Shown here: one piece after another, positions 1 through 10,986 of the stretch | How positions within the stretch are numbered: position 1 is the stretch's first letter | Layout of the letters: each line of letters begins with the position of its first letter | Source: Craterostigma plantagineum | Lineage: Eukaryota > Streptophyta > Magnoliopsida > Lamiales > Linderniaceae | DNA: 64,000 nucleotides | Direction: 5' to 3' | Assembly: GCA_027422505.1 (NCBI GenBank) | Contig: JAPQWV010000002.1 | Coordinates: 30,420,501 to 30,484,500 of the forward strand | Notes under the pieces: model-generated | Databases searched by the model: none | Seen by the model: the letters and a program-made list of their open reading frames with translations, nothing else | What the model was told of the DNA's origin: nothing | Position numbers and translations under genes: made by a program

Positions 1-1533
1 CAAACTTGCGAAGTTGCTTTCTCCACAGTTGAGCCCAATAGTTTTGAAGTTGCGGCAAAACAAGATGTGTGGATAAAGGCTATGGAAGAAGAAATCGCAA
101 TGATCGAAAAGAACAAAACTTGGGAATTGGTGGACTTGCCGGAGCATAAGGATGTAATTGGTCTCAAATGAATTTTCAAAATGAAACTGCTCGAAGTGGA
201 AGCATACAGAAACATAAGGCTCGACTCGTTGCAAAGGATTCGCTCAACAACCAGGAGTGGACTTCAACGAGACTTTTGCGCCTGTTGTACGAATGGAGAC
301 TATTCGGCTAGTACTTGCTCTTGCGGCACAACTAGAACTACAAGTATTTCAACTTGACGTCAAATCAGCCTTTCTAAATGGCAAACTCGACGAGGAAATC
401 TACGTGCAACAACCTCAAGGGTTCGAAATACAAGGAAAAGAAGATAAAGTATGTCGACTCAAAAAAGCGCTACGGATTGAAGCAAGCTCCGCGAGCATGG
501 AACAAGAAAATTGACGGATATTTTCAAAGAAATGGATTCTCTCAAACTCCAAACGGTCATTCTCTCTATGTGAAGAAAAATGGTGAGAATTTTATGATCG
601 TATGCATATATGTTGATGATCTTATCTATTTAGGAACCAAAGAATCGGAGGTCGAAGCTTTTAAAAGAAATATGATGAACGAGTTCGAGATGACGGATTT
701 AGGAGCGATGAAGTACTTCCTCGAAATTCAGGGCAGACAATCTAAAGGTGAAATTTTTATCTCTCAAGAGAAATATACAGAAGATCTTTTCGCATGGAAA
801 CTGCAAGCCTGTTTCTACTCCTTGTCTGTCAATGACAAATTTTTTAAATCTGATAGAGCTGCGAAGGTTGATAATAAAATTTTTCGAAGTCCTGCTGGCT
901 CTCTGATCTATCTCACAAACACAAGGCCGGGCGTTGTGTATGCCGTTAGTTTGATCTCTAGATTCATGAACGAGCCAAGTCAAATTCATATTTCAGCGGC
1001 TAAAGAGTTCTTCGTTATCTTCAAGGAAGCAAAAATCAGGGCATCAGGTATGTGAAAGAGGGCAAAAATAATCTGATCGGATTTACTGACAGTGATTGGG
1101 CAGGTTCTTTAGACGATCGAAAGAGTACTTCGGGATACCTATTTTGCATGGGCACTAATATAATTACCTGGAGTTCGAAAAAGCAAGACGGTCGCACTCT
1201 CTACAGCGGAAGCTGAATATATCGCCTTCACAGACGCTACTTGCGAGGCGATATGGTTGCGCAGACTTCTAGCAGATTTACAGCAAGTTCAGGAACAACC
1301 TACAATAATCTATTGTGACAATATGTCGACAATTGCTATGACTAAAAACCCAGTGTTCTATTCAAGGGCAAAACATATTGAAATGAGACACCATTTCGTA
1401 AGATATGGTGAGCAAGGGAGAGATCAGTTTGGAATTCATCAGCACAAATGAACAAGCTGCGGATTTTCTTTCAAAAACTATTTATATGGAGAAATTTCAG
1501 AAGATCAAGGATGAGCTGAAGATTGCAAATTAA
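1..1533 (+). pseudogene. Ty1/copia reverse transcriptase-RNase H remnant (element A)
   Basis: Conceptual translation gives the C-terminal half of a copia Pol polyprotein. It has the RT start (TWELVDLP-like), the RT core with [11 protein letters not shown] and [10 protein letters not shown], the catalytic YVDD box near 610-625, and the RNase H/C-terminal part with YCDNMSTIAM and SRAKHIEMRHHF near 1310-1395, ending at a TAA at 1531-1533. The frame is broken several times: a TGA replaces the conserved Trp codon near 168, there are frame changes near 250, 470-480, 1050-1200 and 1425, and the segment after 780 is poorly conserved. The left part of the element lies outside the window. It is a dead relic, typical of the Tork-like copia group by motif style, though that lineage assignment is only an impression. 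Confidence 0.9.
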
Positions 1534-1540
1534 GAGGGAG

Positions 1541-1822
1541 TGTTGAAAGTCCTAATTTGCAACTAAAGCATGTGAATTAGAGCACATTTAGACAAGCCAC
1601 AAAACATTATCAAGACAACTTTATTAGACAAGAAAACAATAAATCTGAAGCTACCAAACATGTTTACCAAATATGTATTATTATAGTAAAAAATAATGAG
1701 TTATCTTGTCTACTTAGAAAACCCTATATATACATGCATGTTTGTATTCAGAAAAAAAATATAATACAATCAAGAAGTGCCGTAGCATTCTTTTTTTATT
1801 CTACTTCTCTCTTCAGTCTCCA
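1541..1822 (+). repeat. 3' LTR of element A (right edge approximate)
   Basis: A purine tract (AAGAGGGAG) follows the pol stop codon and is followed directly by TGTTGAAAG, the usual polypurine tract to LTR junction. The stretch is AT-rich, with a TATA-like TATATATACATG near 1725-1737. The right edge is not fixed, because the matching 5' LTR is outside the window. I place it where the downstream sequence becomes KIB/DUF295 coding sequence. Confidence 0.65.
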
Positions 1823-2209
1823 ACAGACGATGTCTACTTGGAGTGCGTGGGCTCTTCTCATGGGTGGCTCGCTCTCATCAACGCCTGTGGCTCCGACTTG
1901 TTCCTCTACAATCCCCTCTCTAGTCGCCACCTCAAACTCCCAACTGTCACCACCAAATTACAGCCACTTAAAGAGGACAACCTGAAATGGGCGAGCACCT
2001 GCGTTATTAAGGTGGTCATTTCCAGCCCCAATCCCGAGGAAGACACTGATTTCCGCGCTCTGATGATGTATGGCGACCGCAATTACCTGGCATTCTGCCG
2101 CACATGTCCAGACAGCAGCAACGAGTGGATAGGGACGCACTACGGATACAGCGACATCGTGTGTGGAGATGAGGATAAGATGCTCTTCTTCGGCGTTAAC
2201 GACAGAAAG
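1823..2209 (+). pseudogene. KIB-type F-box/DUF295 protein relic, part 1
   Basis: The frame reads through motifs of the plant DUF295/KIB1-4 beta-propeller family: GSSHGWLALIN, then FLYNPLSSRHLKLP, then YLAFCR and a segment equivalent to the IVCGDEDKMLFF strand. The N-terminal F-box and the start codon are missing, apparently lost where element A abuts. The frame stops at 2209 only because element B is inserted there; it resumes in the same phase at 7667 after the duplicated GAAAG. Family members are mostly F-box adaptors of SCF ubiquitin ligases, but this copy cannot make a full protein. Confidence 0.8.
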
Positions 2210-2671
2210 TGTTAAAATTCAGCCAGAATAATCAAACGGGAGGAGCTCGATGCTTCTGTTCTAACGAGTCTGAGAAGGGCCATTGAGCTCGACACTTCTG
2301 TTCTAACGAGTCTGAGAAGGACCATTAAAGGGCTTTCGGAAGTTCGCGGGTTTTCCATTAATGGGCTTATATTCAACTAATGGGTTTACTTATAGAGGCG
2401 TGGTTGGTAGCAGCGACTTTGCCTATTCAGCTAACAACCAACTCACTGGCGCCAACATTTTAAATAAGTGAGCAGTGCGTGATGTGTGTGTAATCGACAC
2501 CGTCAGTGTGTGTTCTTGGCTAAGCTGTAGTTTGTAGAGCAGAGTGCGTGCTGTATTCTTTGATTACTGTAACAGCACACATCAATAATAATTTTCACAC
2601 ACTCTGTGGACGTAGGATCGATTGAATCCGAACCACATTAATTCTTCGTGTCGATAATTTTCCATTTCTTA
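2210..2671 (+). repeat. 5' LTR of element B
   Basis: Matches 7200-7661 with six substitutions. It contains an internal tandem duplication of about 42 bp near its start (GAGCTCGA.CTTCTGTTCTAA twice, from about 2245). Confidence 0.95.
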
Positions 2672-2683
2672 TGGTATCAGAGC
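2672..2683 (+). other. Primer-binding site of element B
   Basis: TGGTATCAGAGC lies directly against the LTR end. This is the standard match to the 3' end of plant initiator-methionine tRNA, used to prime minus-strand synthesis in plant copia elements. Confidence 0.9.
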
Positions 2684-2763
2684 AATTTTACCAATTCGAG
2701 AAGCTGCGATTTACAGTGTCCAAAATCGATTTCGTCTCAGTGATTACTTGATTGATTGAATCA

Positions 2764-3983
2764 ATGGAGGAAGAAAGTACAAATGTACCACCACCGCCAC
2801 CACCAGGAGGTTCGACGACGACGATCAGCCCATCCTCAGTTCCACCTTTCTTGAATAATCCATTTTTCCTGAATGCGAGTGACACATCGGGGCAATTGTT
2901 GGTCCATGAGCAGCTGACAGGAGACAACTATGCAACCCGGAGTAGATCTATGTTGATTGCTCTGACTGGGAGAAATAAAGAAGGCTTTGTTACTGGATAA
3001 CTGGTTCTGCCCGCAAATTCCAACCAAGATGCGATTAATGCTTGGAAGAGGAACAACAATGTGGTGATCTCTTGGATCCTGAATTCTGTTTCACGAGAGA
3101 TATCAGCTAGCATACTTTACAGTTCGACAGCTCGGGAAGTTTGGGTGGATCTTGAAGAGAGATTCGGGCAGACGAACAGGCCTCGAGTGTTTCAGATCAA
3201 GAAGGACCTTATGAACTTGTCACAGGGATCAAGTACAGTGGCGGCTTATTTCACTAAGCTCAAGACATTGTGGGATGAATTGACGAATTATAGACCCGTT
3301 TGTCAGTGGATTTGTGGGGGATTGAGTGAATTGAGGAACTATCAGAATGAGGAATATACTTGTTTTTGATAGGACTAAATGAGTCATATGCGCAGATTAG
3401 AGGTCAGATCCTCCCGATGGAACCCTTCCCTACCATCAATAGGGTATTTTCACTGATAGCTCAAGAGGAGAAGCAGAGGTCAATGGGCCCGGGTCATGCT
3501 AAGACTGGAGAAGGTCCATCAAGTAACATGGCAATGCTAGTGGCTCGAGCAGACCAGGAAACTGTCAAGAAATTTGTCAACAATCCAAGAAAGCAATTGA
3601 ACAGGGCAGTTTGTACACATTGTGGGAAGAAAGGGCATACAATAGAGACGTGTTACCAAGTTCATGGCTACCCACCTGGCTTTAGGCAGAACACAAGGTT
3701 CAAGTCGCCCAGGGTGAACCAGACTTCAGTGGACAGCACTATTAAGGCAGAACAGAACAGCCACATGCCCTATGCATTGTCTGCTGTAGGAGATACAATG
3801 GTTAATCTGCAATTTACACCCATGGAGGCACAGAACTTAAGAGCTCTGCTCAGCCAACAGAGGGGGAATCAGAATCAAGCACAGGTTTGTCCCCATCAGG
3901 TGAAAAACCAGGAGGTACATGTCTTTCTTTTAATCTGCCATTCAATCTGCCAGGTTCTTCTGTTTCAAATCATTGGTTGGTAG
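2764..3983 (+). pseudogene. Gag of element B, interrupted
   Basis: The start is the ATG at 2764. The N-terminal region is proline-rich (VPPPPPPGG) and is followed by the copia Gag motif LLVHEQLTGDNYA, then WVDLEERFGQ, and a zinc knuckle CTHCGKKGHTIETC near 3613-3654. An in-frame TAA at 2998-3000 and a frameshift near 3360 break it. The second frame runs to 3983 and overlaps the pol frame, which is open from 3887 in another phase. In the related element K, gag and pol are one continuous frame, so the phase change here is best read as a further indel and not as programmed frameshifting. Confidence 0.85.
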
Positions 3984-6900
3984 ACACTGGGGCTACTAGG
4001 CACGTATGTGGTAACTTGAAATTGTTGTATAATGTGCATGAAATTGAGGGAACAAAGGTAATTTTGCCAGATAACTCAGTCATTAGGGTAAACAGAGCGG
4101 GAACATCCAAACTTAACTGTCACATTGAGCTCACTGATGTATTGTTTGTCCCAGAGTTTCACTTTAACCTCATATCAGTCAGTGGCCTTGCTGTTAATAA
4201 TGCATGTAAGTTTGTGTTTGATACTAATGGGTTCTTGATACAGGATCCTTCACTTCGTGTGATTGGCAGGGGTGAGCACATAGCAGGGCTATACATTTTC
4301 AGGGCTGATTCTGCTTCCTCATCTAAAACTGTTTTCTTAAATAAATTGTCAAGTGAGCTGTGGCATCGTAGGTTAGGACACCCTTCAAGTAAGGTGATAG
4401 ATGCATTGAAGAGCTCTTTAAACCAAACGAATGAGTTCACACACCCTTATTGCAAGATATGTCCAGTTGCAAAACAAAAGGAGTTGGCTTTTCCTGTTGA
4501 GAGTAAAACTACGTGTTCAATGTTTGATTTAGTACACTGTGATGTCTGGGGCCCTTTCCATGTGCCATCCCACCTTGATCATAGATTCTTTGTTACCATT
4601 GTAGATGATTACTCTCGTTTTACATGGATTTTCATGATAAAATACAAGTCTGAAGTGAAACCGGTCATGATTTTCTTTTTAAATCTGGTAGAAACTCAGT
4701 TCAAATGCCATGTTAAAACTGTTCGAACGGACAATGCGAGGGAATTTGATCTGCTTAATCTGTATGAGAGCAAAGGGATCATGCATCATCGTTCATATGT
4801 CCAAACACCACAACAAAATTCAGTGGTTGAACGAAAACATCAACATTTACTAAATGTGGCACGTGCATTATATTTTCAGTCCGGGGTACCCATAGAATAC
4901 TGGTCAGAGTGTGTGCTAACTGCTGCATTTCTTATAAATAGAACACCCTCAGTTTCATTAGGAAACAATAGCCCATATCAGTTGCTCTTTCAAAGGCCTT
5001 TTGACTATAGTTCCCTTCGAGCTTTTGGGTGCTTGTGTTTTTGCTCTACACTTCTTGCAGGTAGGAAAAAGTTCGATCCCAGGGCAAGGGAATGCGTGTT
5101 TCTTGGTTATCCAACTGGGGTCAAGGGGTATAAGGTGCTTGATCTAGTCACAAGGGAAGTCATCATCTCGAGAGATGTTACGTTCTTTGAAGAAGTTTTT
5201 CCCTTCAAGAATCTGCTGCAATCTCAGGAGGATGGTGCTGATCCTTTTGCCTCACTTGTGCTACCTAAGCCACATCTTGCAGAACACAGTCCAGAATCTA
5301 CAGAATTACACCTACCTAACAGTCCAGTTCCTGATAATGCACCTGCACAGGGGAACCACTGGGACACAGCACAGCCTACAGCAGACCTTCCTAAAGAAGA
5401 ACAGCCACTCACAGATATTCATGAGCAGTCGATGGCAGAGGCAGATCCTCAACAGGAATCACAGGCAGTTGAGGCTGTTAGAAGATCAGGGAGGCAGTCA
5501 AGAAAGCCCCAATATCTGAATGACTACCATTGCAACAGCCTGAGAGAGCATAAGGTGCTATATCCCATATCCAAGGTGCTTAACTATCAGAACTTCTCAG
5601 ATCAGTTCCAAGTCTTCATCAATTCTGTTGAGACAGCAAAGGAACCTAGGAGCTACTCACAGGCAGCTAGTTCAGAGAAGTGGTTGAGTGCTATGAAGGA
5701 AGAATTGCAGGCATTGGAAGAAAATGCCACATGGTCCCTAGTTCCTTTGCCAGAAGGGAAGAAAGCCATTGGTAACCGATGGGTTTATAAGCTCAAGTTC
5801 AACTCAAACGGACAAATAGAGAAGCATAAGGCACGGTTGGTCGCAAAAGGGTATGATCAACGTGAAGGAGTTGACTACATCGATACCTTTGCACCTGTTG
5901 CAAAACCGAACACCATCAAACTGATCTTGTCTCTAGCTGCAAAACTGAACTGGAACATCATACAAATGGACGTTAACAATGCATTCCTCAATGGGGAGCT
6001 TACAGAGGAAGTATATATGGATGTCCCACAGGGCTTTGGCAGCAATTATCAGCGAGGCAGAGCTGGAAAGCTAGTCTGTAGATTGCATAAATCGATCTAC
6101 GGACTTAAGCAAGCGTCCAGGCAATGGAATAAGAAATTCAGTGAGGCTGTGAAGAGTTTTGGTTTCTCTCAAACGCAAGCGGATCACACTCTGTTCGTCA
6201 AAGGGGGAGGGGACCAGTTAGTTGTCCTCCTTGTCTACGTAGATGATATCATTCTAGCGGGCCCTGCCATGGAACATATTCAACAGGCAAAAGGGTTCTT
6301 GCATTCCTGCTTCAAGATGAAAGATTTAGGTGAGCTTAGATTTTTTCTTGGCATAGAAGTAGCTAGGAGCGAGCGTGGCATCTATCTTGCACAAAGGCAA
6401 TATACTCTACAGTTGCTAGAAGACTCGGGCTATATAGACTCCAAGCCACTAACGACACCAATGAACCCGAGCCAGAAATTAACAACAGCATATGGCATCC
6501 TCTTGTCTGATCCTTTCCAATATCGCAGGCTTGTAGGCAGGCTGTTGTACCTCACCTTTACAAGGCCCGACATAGCCTATGCAGTCCACAGGTTGAGTCA
6601 GTTTATGACTGCACCAAGAACAAACCATCTAATGGCTGCACATCACTTGTTGAGGTATTTAAAAGGGTCACCAGGACAGGGTCTATTCCTCTCTTCAGAC
6701 CAGAATTTTTCCCTCAAGGCATTCTCCGATGCTGATTGGGCGGCGTGCCAAGATACTAGAAAATCTGTTACGGGCTACTGCACTTTCCTGGGAGATACAC
6801 TCATTACCTGGAAGGCGAAGAAACAAGCCACTGTTTCCAGGTCCTCCACAGAAGCAGAATATCGCGCGCTCGGGGCTGTCGTGGCAGAGGTCCTTTGGAT

Positions 6901-7276
6901 TAGTCACTTGCTGACTGAACTTAAGCTGAGTGGTCTTCAGGTCCCAGTGGTCTATTGCGACAATTTATCTGCCCTGAGGCTTGCTTCGAACCCGAAATTT
7001 CATGAGCGATCCAAACATATCGAGATCGATTGTCACTTCATCAGACATCATGTCCTTGCAGGCTCGATTAAGTTGCTCCCAGTTCGGACAGAATTCCAAC
7101 TAGCTGACGTTTTTACAAAAGCTCTGACTGGTCCACACTTGAAGCAGCTCCTACTCAAGATGTCCGTCATTGATCCATGTCGTCCACCTTGCGGGGGGAT
7201 GTTAAAATTCAGCCAGAATAATCAAACGGGAGGAGCTCGACGCTTCTGTTCTAACGAGTCTGAGAAGGACCATTGA
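3887..7276 (+). CDS. Pol polyprotein of element B (protease-integrase-RT-RNase H)
   Basis: A continuous frame of about 1129 codons. The order is that of copia: protease active site VDTGATRHV near residue 33; integrase zinc-binding HHCC region (LWHRRLGHPSS to YCKIC); integrase core with HCDVWGPF, RTDNAREF and VVERKHQH, which carry the D, D and E residues; RT with FAPVAKPNTIK, MDVNNAFLNG and YVDDI near nucleotide 6235; and RNase H with SDADWAACQDTRKS and YCDNLSALRL. The frame passes through the polypurine tract and ends 77 bases inside the 3' LTR. No ATG is needed if it is translated as part of Gag-Pol, but the broken gag makes this copy unlikely to be autonomous. Confidence 0.9.
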   Translation: MSPSGEKPGGTCLSFNLPFNLPGSSVSNHWLVDTGATRHVCGNLKLLYNVHEIEGTKVILPDNSVIRVNRAGTSKLNCHIELTDVLFVPEFHFNLISVSGLAVNNACKFVFDTNGFLIQDPSLRVIGRGEHIAGLYIFRADSASSSKTVFLNKLSSELWHRRLGHPSSKVIDALKSSLNQTNEFTHPYCKICPVAKQKELAFPVESKTTCSMFDLVHCDVWGPFHVPSHLDHRFFVTIVDDYSRFTWIFMIKYKSEVKPVMIFFLNLVETQFKCHVKTVRTDNAREFDLLNLYESKGIMHHRSYVQTPQQNSVVERKHQHLLNVARALYFQSGVPIEYWSECVLTAAFLINRTPSVSLGNNSPYQLLFQRPFDYSSLRAFGCLCFCSTLLAGRKKFDPRARECVFLGYPTGVKGYKVLDLVTREVIISRDVTFFEEVFPFKNLLQSQEDGADPFASLVLPKPHLAEHSPESTELHLPNSPVPDNAPAQGNHWDTAQPTADLPKEEQPLTDIHEQSMAEADPQQESQAVEAVRRSGRQSRKPQYLNDYHCNSLREHKVLYPISKVLNYQNFSDQFQVFINSVETAKEPRSYSQAASSEKWLSAMKEELQALEENATWSLVPLPEGKKAIGNRWVYKLKFNSNGQIEKHKARLVAKGYDQREGVDYIDTFAPVAKPNTIKLILSLAAKLNWNIIQMDVNNAFLNGELTEEVYMDVPQGFGSNYQRGRAGKLVCRLHKSIYGLKQASRQWNKKFSEAVKSFGFSQTQADHTLFVKGGGDQLVVLLVYVDDIILAGPAMEHIQQAKGFLHSCFKMKDLGELRFFLGIEVARSERGIYLAQRQYTLQLLEDSGYIDSKPLTTPMNPSQKLTTAYGILLSDPFQYRRLVGRLLYLTFTRPDIAYAVHRLSQFMTAPRTNHLMAAHHLLRYLKGSPGQGLFLSSDQNFSLKAFSDADWAACQDTRKSVTGYCTFLGDTLITWKAKKQATVSRSSTEAEYRALGAVVAEVLWISHLLTELKLSGLQVPVVYCDNLSALRLASNPKFHERSKHIEIDCHFIRHHVLAGSIKLLPVRTEFQLADVFTKALTGPHLKQLLLKMSVIDPCRPPCGGMLKFSQNNQTGGARRFCSNESEKDH

Positions 7277-7661
7277 GCTCGACACTTCTGTTCTAACGAG
7301 TCTGAGAAGGACCATTAATGGGCTTTCTGAAGTTCGCGGGTTTTCCATTAATGGGCTTATATTCAAATAATGGGTTTACTTATAGAGGCGTGGTTGGTAG
7401 CAGCGACTTTGCCTATTCAGCTAACAACCAACTCACTGGCGCCAACATTTTAAATAAGTGAGCAGTGCGTGATGTGTGTGTAATCGACACCGTCAGTGTG
7501 TGTTCTTGGCTAAGCTGTAGTTTGTAGAGCAGAGTGCGTGCTGTATTCTTTGATTACTGTAACAGCACACATCAATAATAATTTTCACACACTTTGTGGA
7601 CGTAGGATCGATTGAATCCGAACCACATTAATTCTTCGTGTCGATAATTTTCCATTTCTTA
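7200..7661 (+). repeat. 3' LTR of element B
   Basis: Same length as the 5' LTR, preceded by GGGGGGA and followed by GAAAG. It retains the internal 42 bp duplication. Confidence 0.95.
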
Positions 7662-8285
7662 GAAAGTTTCACAGGGAATTGCATTGGCCTTACCCCGAGT
7701 TCGAGGGCTGGGATGTCAAAGACCTTTCCCGCCCCAAGTTAATCTCTTTGGAAGACCGTCCTTCAAAGGAATTTGGGAAGACATTCCCTTGGAAGGGGTA
7801 CGATTCAAAGGCACCGTGGATGTATCGAGAGGCAAACTTCCTCGTGGCTGCTCCTAATAATAATACCGATAAGAAGAATCATCATCGAAAGTTCCAACTG
7901 TACTACGTTTGCCTTCAAGGCGGCGATTGGGACAAGTGGGACCTCACTGGCGAGATAGATTTTCGTTTTCACGTTCACAAATGACTTTGAAGAGGGAAAG
8001 TTGATTTACATGGATCGTTCCTTGGATGGGTTGGCATTCTACGTCGGTATGAACCATTCCTTTGCTTTGCCTGCTATCGAGTATGGATCGCTCGTAAAGC
8101 CCAATTCGATTTACTTTACTCAACCCGAAGAGGATTACGGCGATGAACCGCCCTTGGGAAGGCATCACATAAAGATATTCGACTACGAAGAAGCTACTTT
8201 CTCGCCTCTCTATTACATGGTTAATATCGGCTAGAGATTTCCTAAACCTCCGCCGGCGTGGTACACTCCCATGGTCGACGTCTAA
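7662..8285 (+). pseudogene. KIB-type F-box/DUF295 protein relic, part 2
   Basis: This is the C-terminal half of the gene broken by element B. It opens with the second copy of the GAAAG target duplication and continues with WPYPEFEGWD, FQLYYVCLQGG and, in another phase, LIYMDRSLDGLAFYVGMNHS. Besides the transposon, there are two independent lesions: a frameshift between about 7950 and 7980, and an in-frame TAG at 8232-8234. After the TAG the frame goes on through a typical family C-terminus (KPPPAWYTP) to a TAA at 8283-8285. These lesions mean the gene would not be restored by losing the transposon. Confidence 0.8.
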
Positions 8286-8731
8286 GTCTTTGCTGGTTTG
8301 GTTTTCGTGACATAATAAACGTTTGTGTTTCTACTTACTGTTTTACTTGTTGCCTTTTTTTCATTTGGTAAGTATGGCAACATTTTTGATTGCTTTGCTG
8401 CCATCATCCTTCGCTGTACTCATTCTTATCGTTACAAAGTCCCGTTTCACTGCGATAATTGTTAATCATTTCGACTGCAAGCCGGAAAACTCTGCTCGTA
8501 AGATTGAACCGGACCTGTATGGATCAAGTAAATTTGGGCTCCAGTTTCTTACAAAGCTTAGATTCTTACTACAATCACGAATGTTTCGACAAAGAATGGA
8601 CCAAAAAATTATCCGAATCTGCTCAAAATCACACTGCCATGGGCTGTGATGGGCTCCCTCCCTCCCTCCTTCCCTCCCTCCCTATAAAATATCTATATAT
8701 TATATATATATATATATATAAATATATATCT
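8286..8731. other. Intergenic stretch with microsatellites
   Basis: No gene recognised. It contains a CTCC-type repeat at about 8653-8686 followed by a TA repeat at about 8695-8728, between the KIB relic and the 3' end of the SUN gene. Confidence 0.7.
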
Positions 8732-8972
8732 CTATCCGAAGAGTATTGGAATGAGCATTGTCAAGCTACAGAAGATGAGGACAAAAATCCATCCCTTACT
8801 ACTTGATGAAGAAGAAACATCTCCAAGTTCGGGGGTGCGAAAGAATCTTAGGATCTTGTTTAGGACTAACATGCAAATGGCGAAGCAACCGAAGCAGATG
8901 CTCAATGAAAGCACAGCGATCTCTTTGTTTTCCAGCTGGAGTTGATCCTGCGAAACCTTCTCTACTTCTAAT
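8732..8972 (-). CDS. Mid-SUN protein, exon 4 (C-terminal membrane segments)
   Basis: This is the last exon, joined to the exon at 9114-9199 by a split codon; the acceptor is a CTGCAG on the minus strand ending at 8973. It encodes LEVEKVSQDQ (end of the coiled coil) and two hydrophobic segments, AVLSLSICFGCFAICMLVL and WIFVLIFCSLTMLIPILFG, the second directly before the stop. Two C-terminal membrane spans are characteristic of plant mid-SUN proteins (SUN3/4/5 type). Confidence 0.85.
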
Positions 8973-9113
8973 CTGCAGACAAGTTCATAGCCCAATACAA
9001 AAAAAAAAAAAAATTGTGCGAAGAAGTGAGGAGACTGTTTGTTAGAGGACTTAAGAAGACAATGGTATAATGCAGATAGTAGTAGCTTTCTATAGTATGT
9101 GGCTTATACGAAC

Positions 9114-9199
9114 CTCAGTAAGTTGTTCTGATTAACTAAGAGATCCATCTTTGACGATGTAATGGCTCTGTACGACTCGAGTTCAGAAACCCCTTTTTC
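9114..9199 (-). CDS. Mid-SUN protein, exon 3 (coiled-coil linker)
   Basis: An 86 bp exon deduced from splice sites. The acceptor is an AG at 9201-9200 and the donor a GT at 9113-9112 on the minus strand. It encodes EKGVSELESYRAITSSKM and continues through NNLL, with a final split codon that joins exon 4 to give NNLLRLEVEK. Phases match on both sides (0 in, 2 out). It is too short to stand out as an open frame and was found by filling the gap between exons 2 and 4. Confidence 0.8.
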
Positions 9200-9283
9200 C
9201 TGGTAGAGACGAAGGCCGATGCAAAATCAAGAATTATACGTAGTCAGAAAACGGAAACAAAAAAGAAAGTAGTTTATACAAAC

Positions 9284-10638
9284 CGTTAGTTCCTTCCACT
9301 CCAAGATATTATCCATTTCGAGTTTCCTCTTCTCCAAAAGATCAGAAAACTTGGATAATTCTTTCTCAAGCTCTGGCAAAGTATCTCCTTGTCTCTTGTT
9401 AAGTTCTTTGATGTACTCCTCCAACATAGATAAATTCAACTCGAGTGATCTGATCTTTTGTAAGACTACTTTCAGGGCAGCATCGGCATGCATCCTACTA
9501 CTAGGTTGCTTTCTGGGTTTTGATTCTGGCTCCTTAATACTACTCTTAGGCACGGACCTCTGTGAAGAATCAGAAACTTGCTTTTGCGTCTCCTCACTCA
9601 GACCACCAACCTCCTTAGATACAGTCTCAACAAAACTATGAGCAGCATCGTCTATGTCAGATTTTTGCACAATCTGTTCTGACATTACTACTGGCACTGC
9701 AGTGGTGTTGGGGCTTGGGAGTGCATTAGCAGAAGACTCCCCAGAAGTGACGATAAGATCCTCAAGCATCTGTTCGATGGCATCAACTCCAAAAACCTCC
9801 ACAACACTTAACGTACAGTAGAACTCCGAACCATAATGGCTTAGTAAGTTTACTTTCAGGTACCGAACCCATTTTGGCTCGGGCAACTTAAAGCACTGTT
9901 TGTGCTTTACGTTTAGAGCGACAAAAGAGCCAAGAAAATCCCAGGACACTGTTGGATAGACCAAGCTACCATACAGTTCGAAATCTTTAAAATTAGAGGA
10001 GTAATGCTCGAAATTAGCAATCTTGACAGCATCAATCAAAGTTTCATCGAGAAGCTCGATGATAACAAACTTTCCATTAACAGAGCAAGGATTCCTCAGA
10101 TACTTATCGTGATCCTTTCCAAGCACGTTGCCAGCTCCCTTCGCTTCCTTATTGTGAGCGACCAATTTAGCACCTTTTTCAGCTGAGGCGTAGTTATAAG
10201 GAGTTCCATCAGGTTCAAGCCTGTGTGTGATGTTAGCAAGTTGGGTAGGCGGGCTCATAACTTTACCCAGCCTGGAAATATTCTTGAACTCTTCCAAATT
10301 GGGATAAGAAGACAGCTGGATTTTCCCATTCTGTTTCTGTTCTGGTTCGGTTTCTCTGTTACATTCTTCTTCTCGAACATGACACACGGAAGGATCATAA
10401 ACTAACACGGGTAACACTAAATCTTCATCTAACCGACAAATTCCTCTCGACGAATCTCCAACTTTTGGATAGCGTATGCCTTGAGCGTAATCGTTCTCGA
10501 TCACAAGCACATTTGGTTCTTCAGTTAAAACGTCACTTGTCTCATATGCATTGGGAATTACAAGAACAGGTTGGTTGTGAATATTCTCATCATGGGGTTT
10601 GGAATCATTTTGGCTCCCCTCATAGACATGAAAATCCC
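9284..10638 (-). CDS. Mid-SUN protein, exon 2 (SUN domain)
   Basis: The main exon, about 451 codons. It encodes an acidic linker, then the SUN (Sad1/UNC-84) domain at roughly residues 198-355 of the spliced product: YNYASAEKGAKLVAHN, KYLRNPCSV, FVIIELLDETLIDAV, NFKDFELYGS, WVRYLKVNLLSHYGSEFYC and LSVVEVFGVDA. A basic, proline-containing linker and a coiled coil (LELNLSMLEEYIKELNK) follow. The acceptor is at 10640-10639 (CTAG) and the donor at 9283-9282. SUN-domain proteins sit in the nuclear envelope or ER and bind KASH partners; the mid-SUN class has the domain in the centre of the protein. Four exons give an uninterrupted predicted protein of about 620 residues, so the gene looks intact. 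Confidence 0.88.
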
Positions 10639-10986
10639 CTAGAAATAAGTAACAGCCAAGCTCATCATCATTATATACCAATTGTAGAAGAACAAATTAT
10701 CAGATACTGAACGTTATTTACTTGAATCTAACTATGCTAACCTATTTACCCAACATACTTAATGGATAAGAAACCATCAGTTTTCCATAAATTAAACGAG
10801 TTAATACGCGATCGCTAACAATAATTACTTGAAAAACAGCAACATAAATGAACTGATTTATTCATCTCATCACAAACAGAACGGATAATGAAAGGCCACC
10901 ATAAACATACTGCAAACCAAATAACTGGAACTCATACGTTTATCACAAACCTAACAATGCAACGTGAAAAGAAAAGAAGCGCGTAC

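Larger units (their letters stand above)
2210..7661 (+). mobile_element. Complete Ty1/copia LTR retrotransposon B (5452 bp)
   Basis: Two 462 bp LTRs (2210-2671 and 7200-7661) flank gag and pol. The 5 bp target duplication GAAAG sits at 2205-2209 and 7662-7666. The LTRs start with TGTTAAAATT and end with TTCTTA, so the terminus is TA rather than the usual CA. The primer site TGGTATCAGAGC follows the 5' LTR directly, and a GGGGGGA tract precedes the 3' LTR. By hand count the LTRs differ at six sites (about 1.3%), so the insertion is recent. Gag carries lesions while the pol frame is open. It splits the KIB-type pseudogene. Confidence 0.95.

Noticed and set aside
3887..3983. Programmed ribosomal frameshift between gag and pol of element B
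   Set aside because: The related element K has gag and pol in one continuous frame, no slippery heptamer is evident, and gag already carries other indels; a further indel is simpler.
8640..8735. Promoter TATA element near the KIB relic
   Set aside because: The TATATA stretch is a microsatellite next to a CTCC repeat with no gene downstream on the plus strand.
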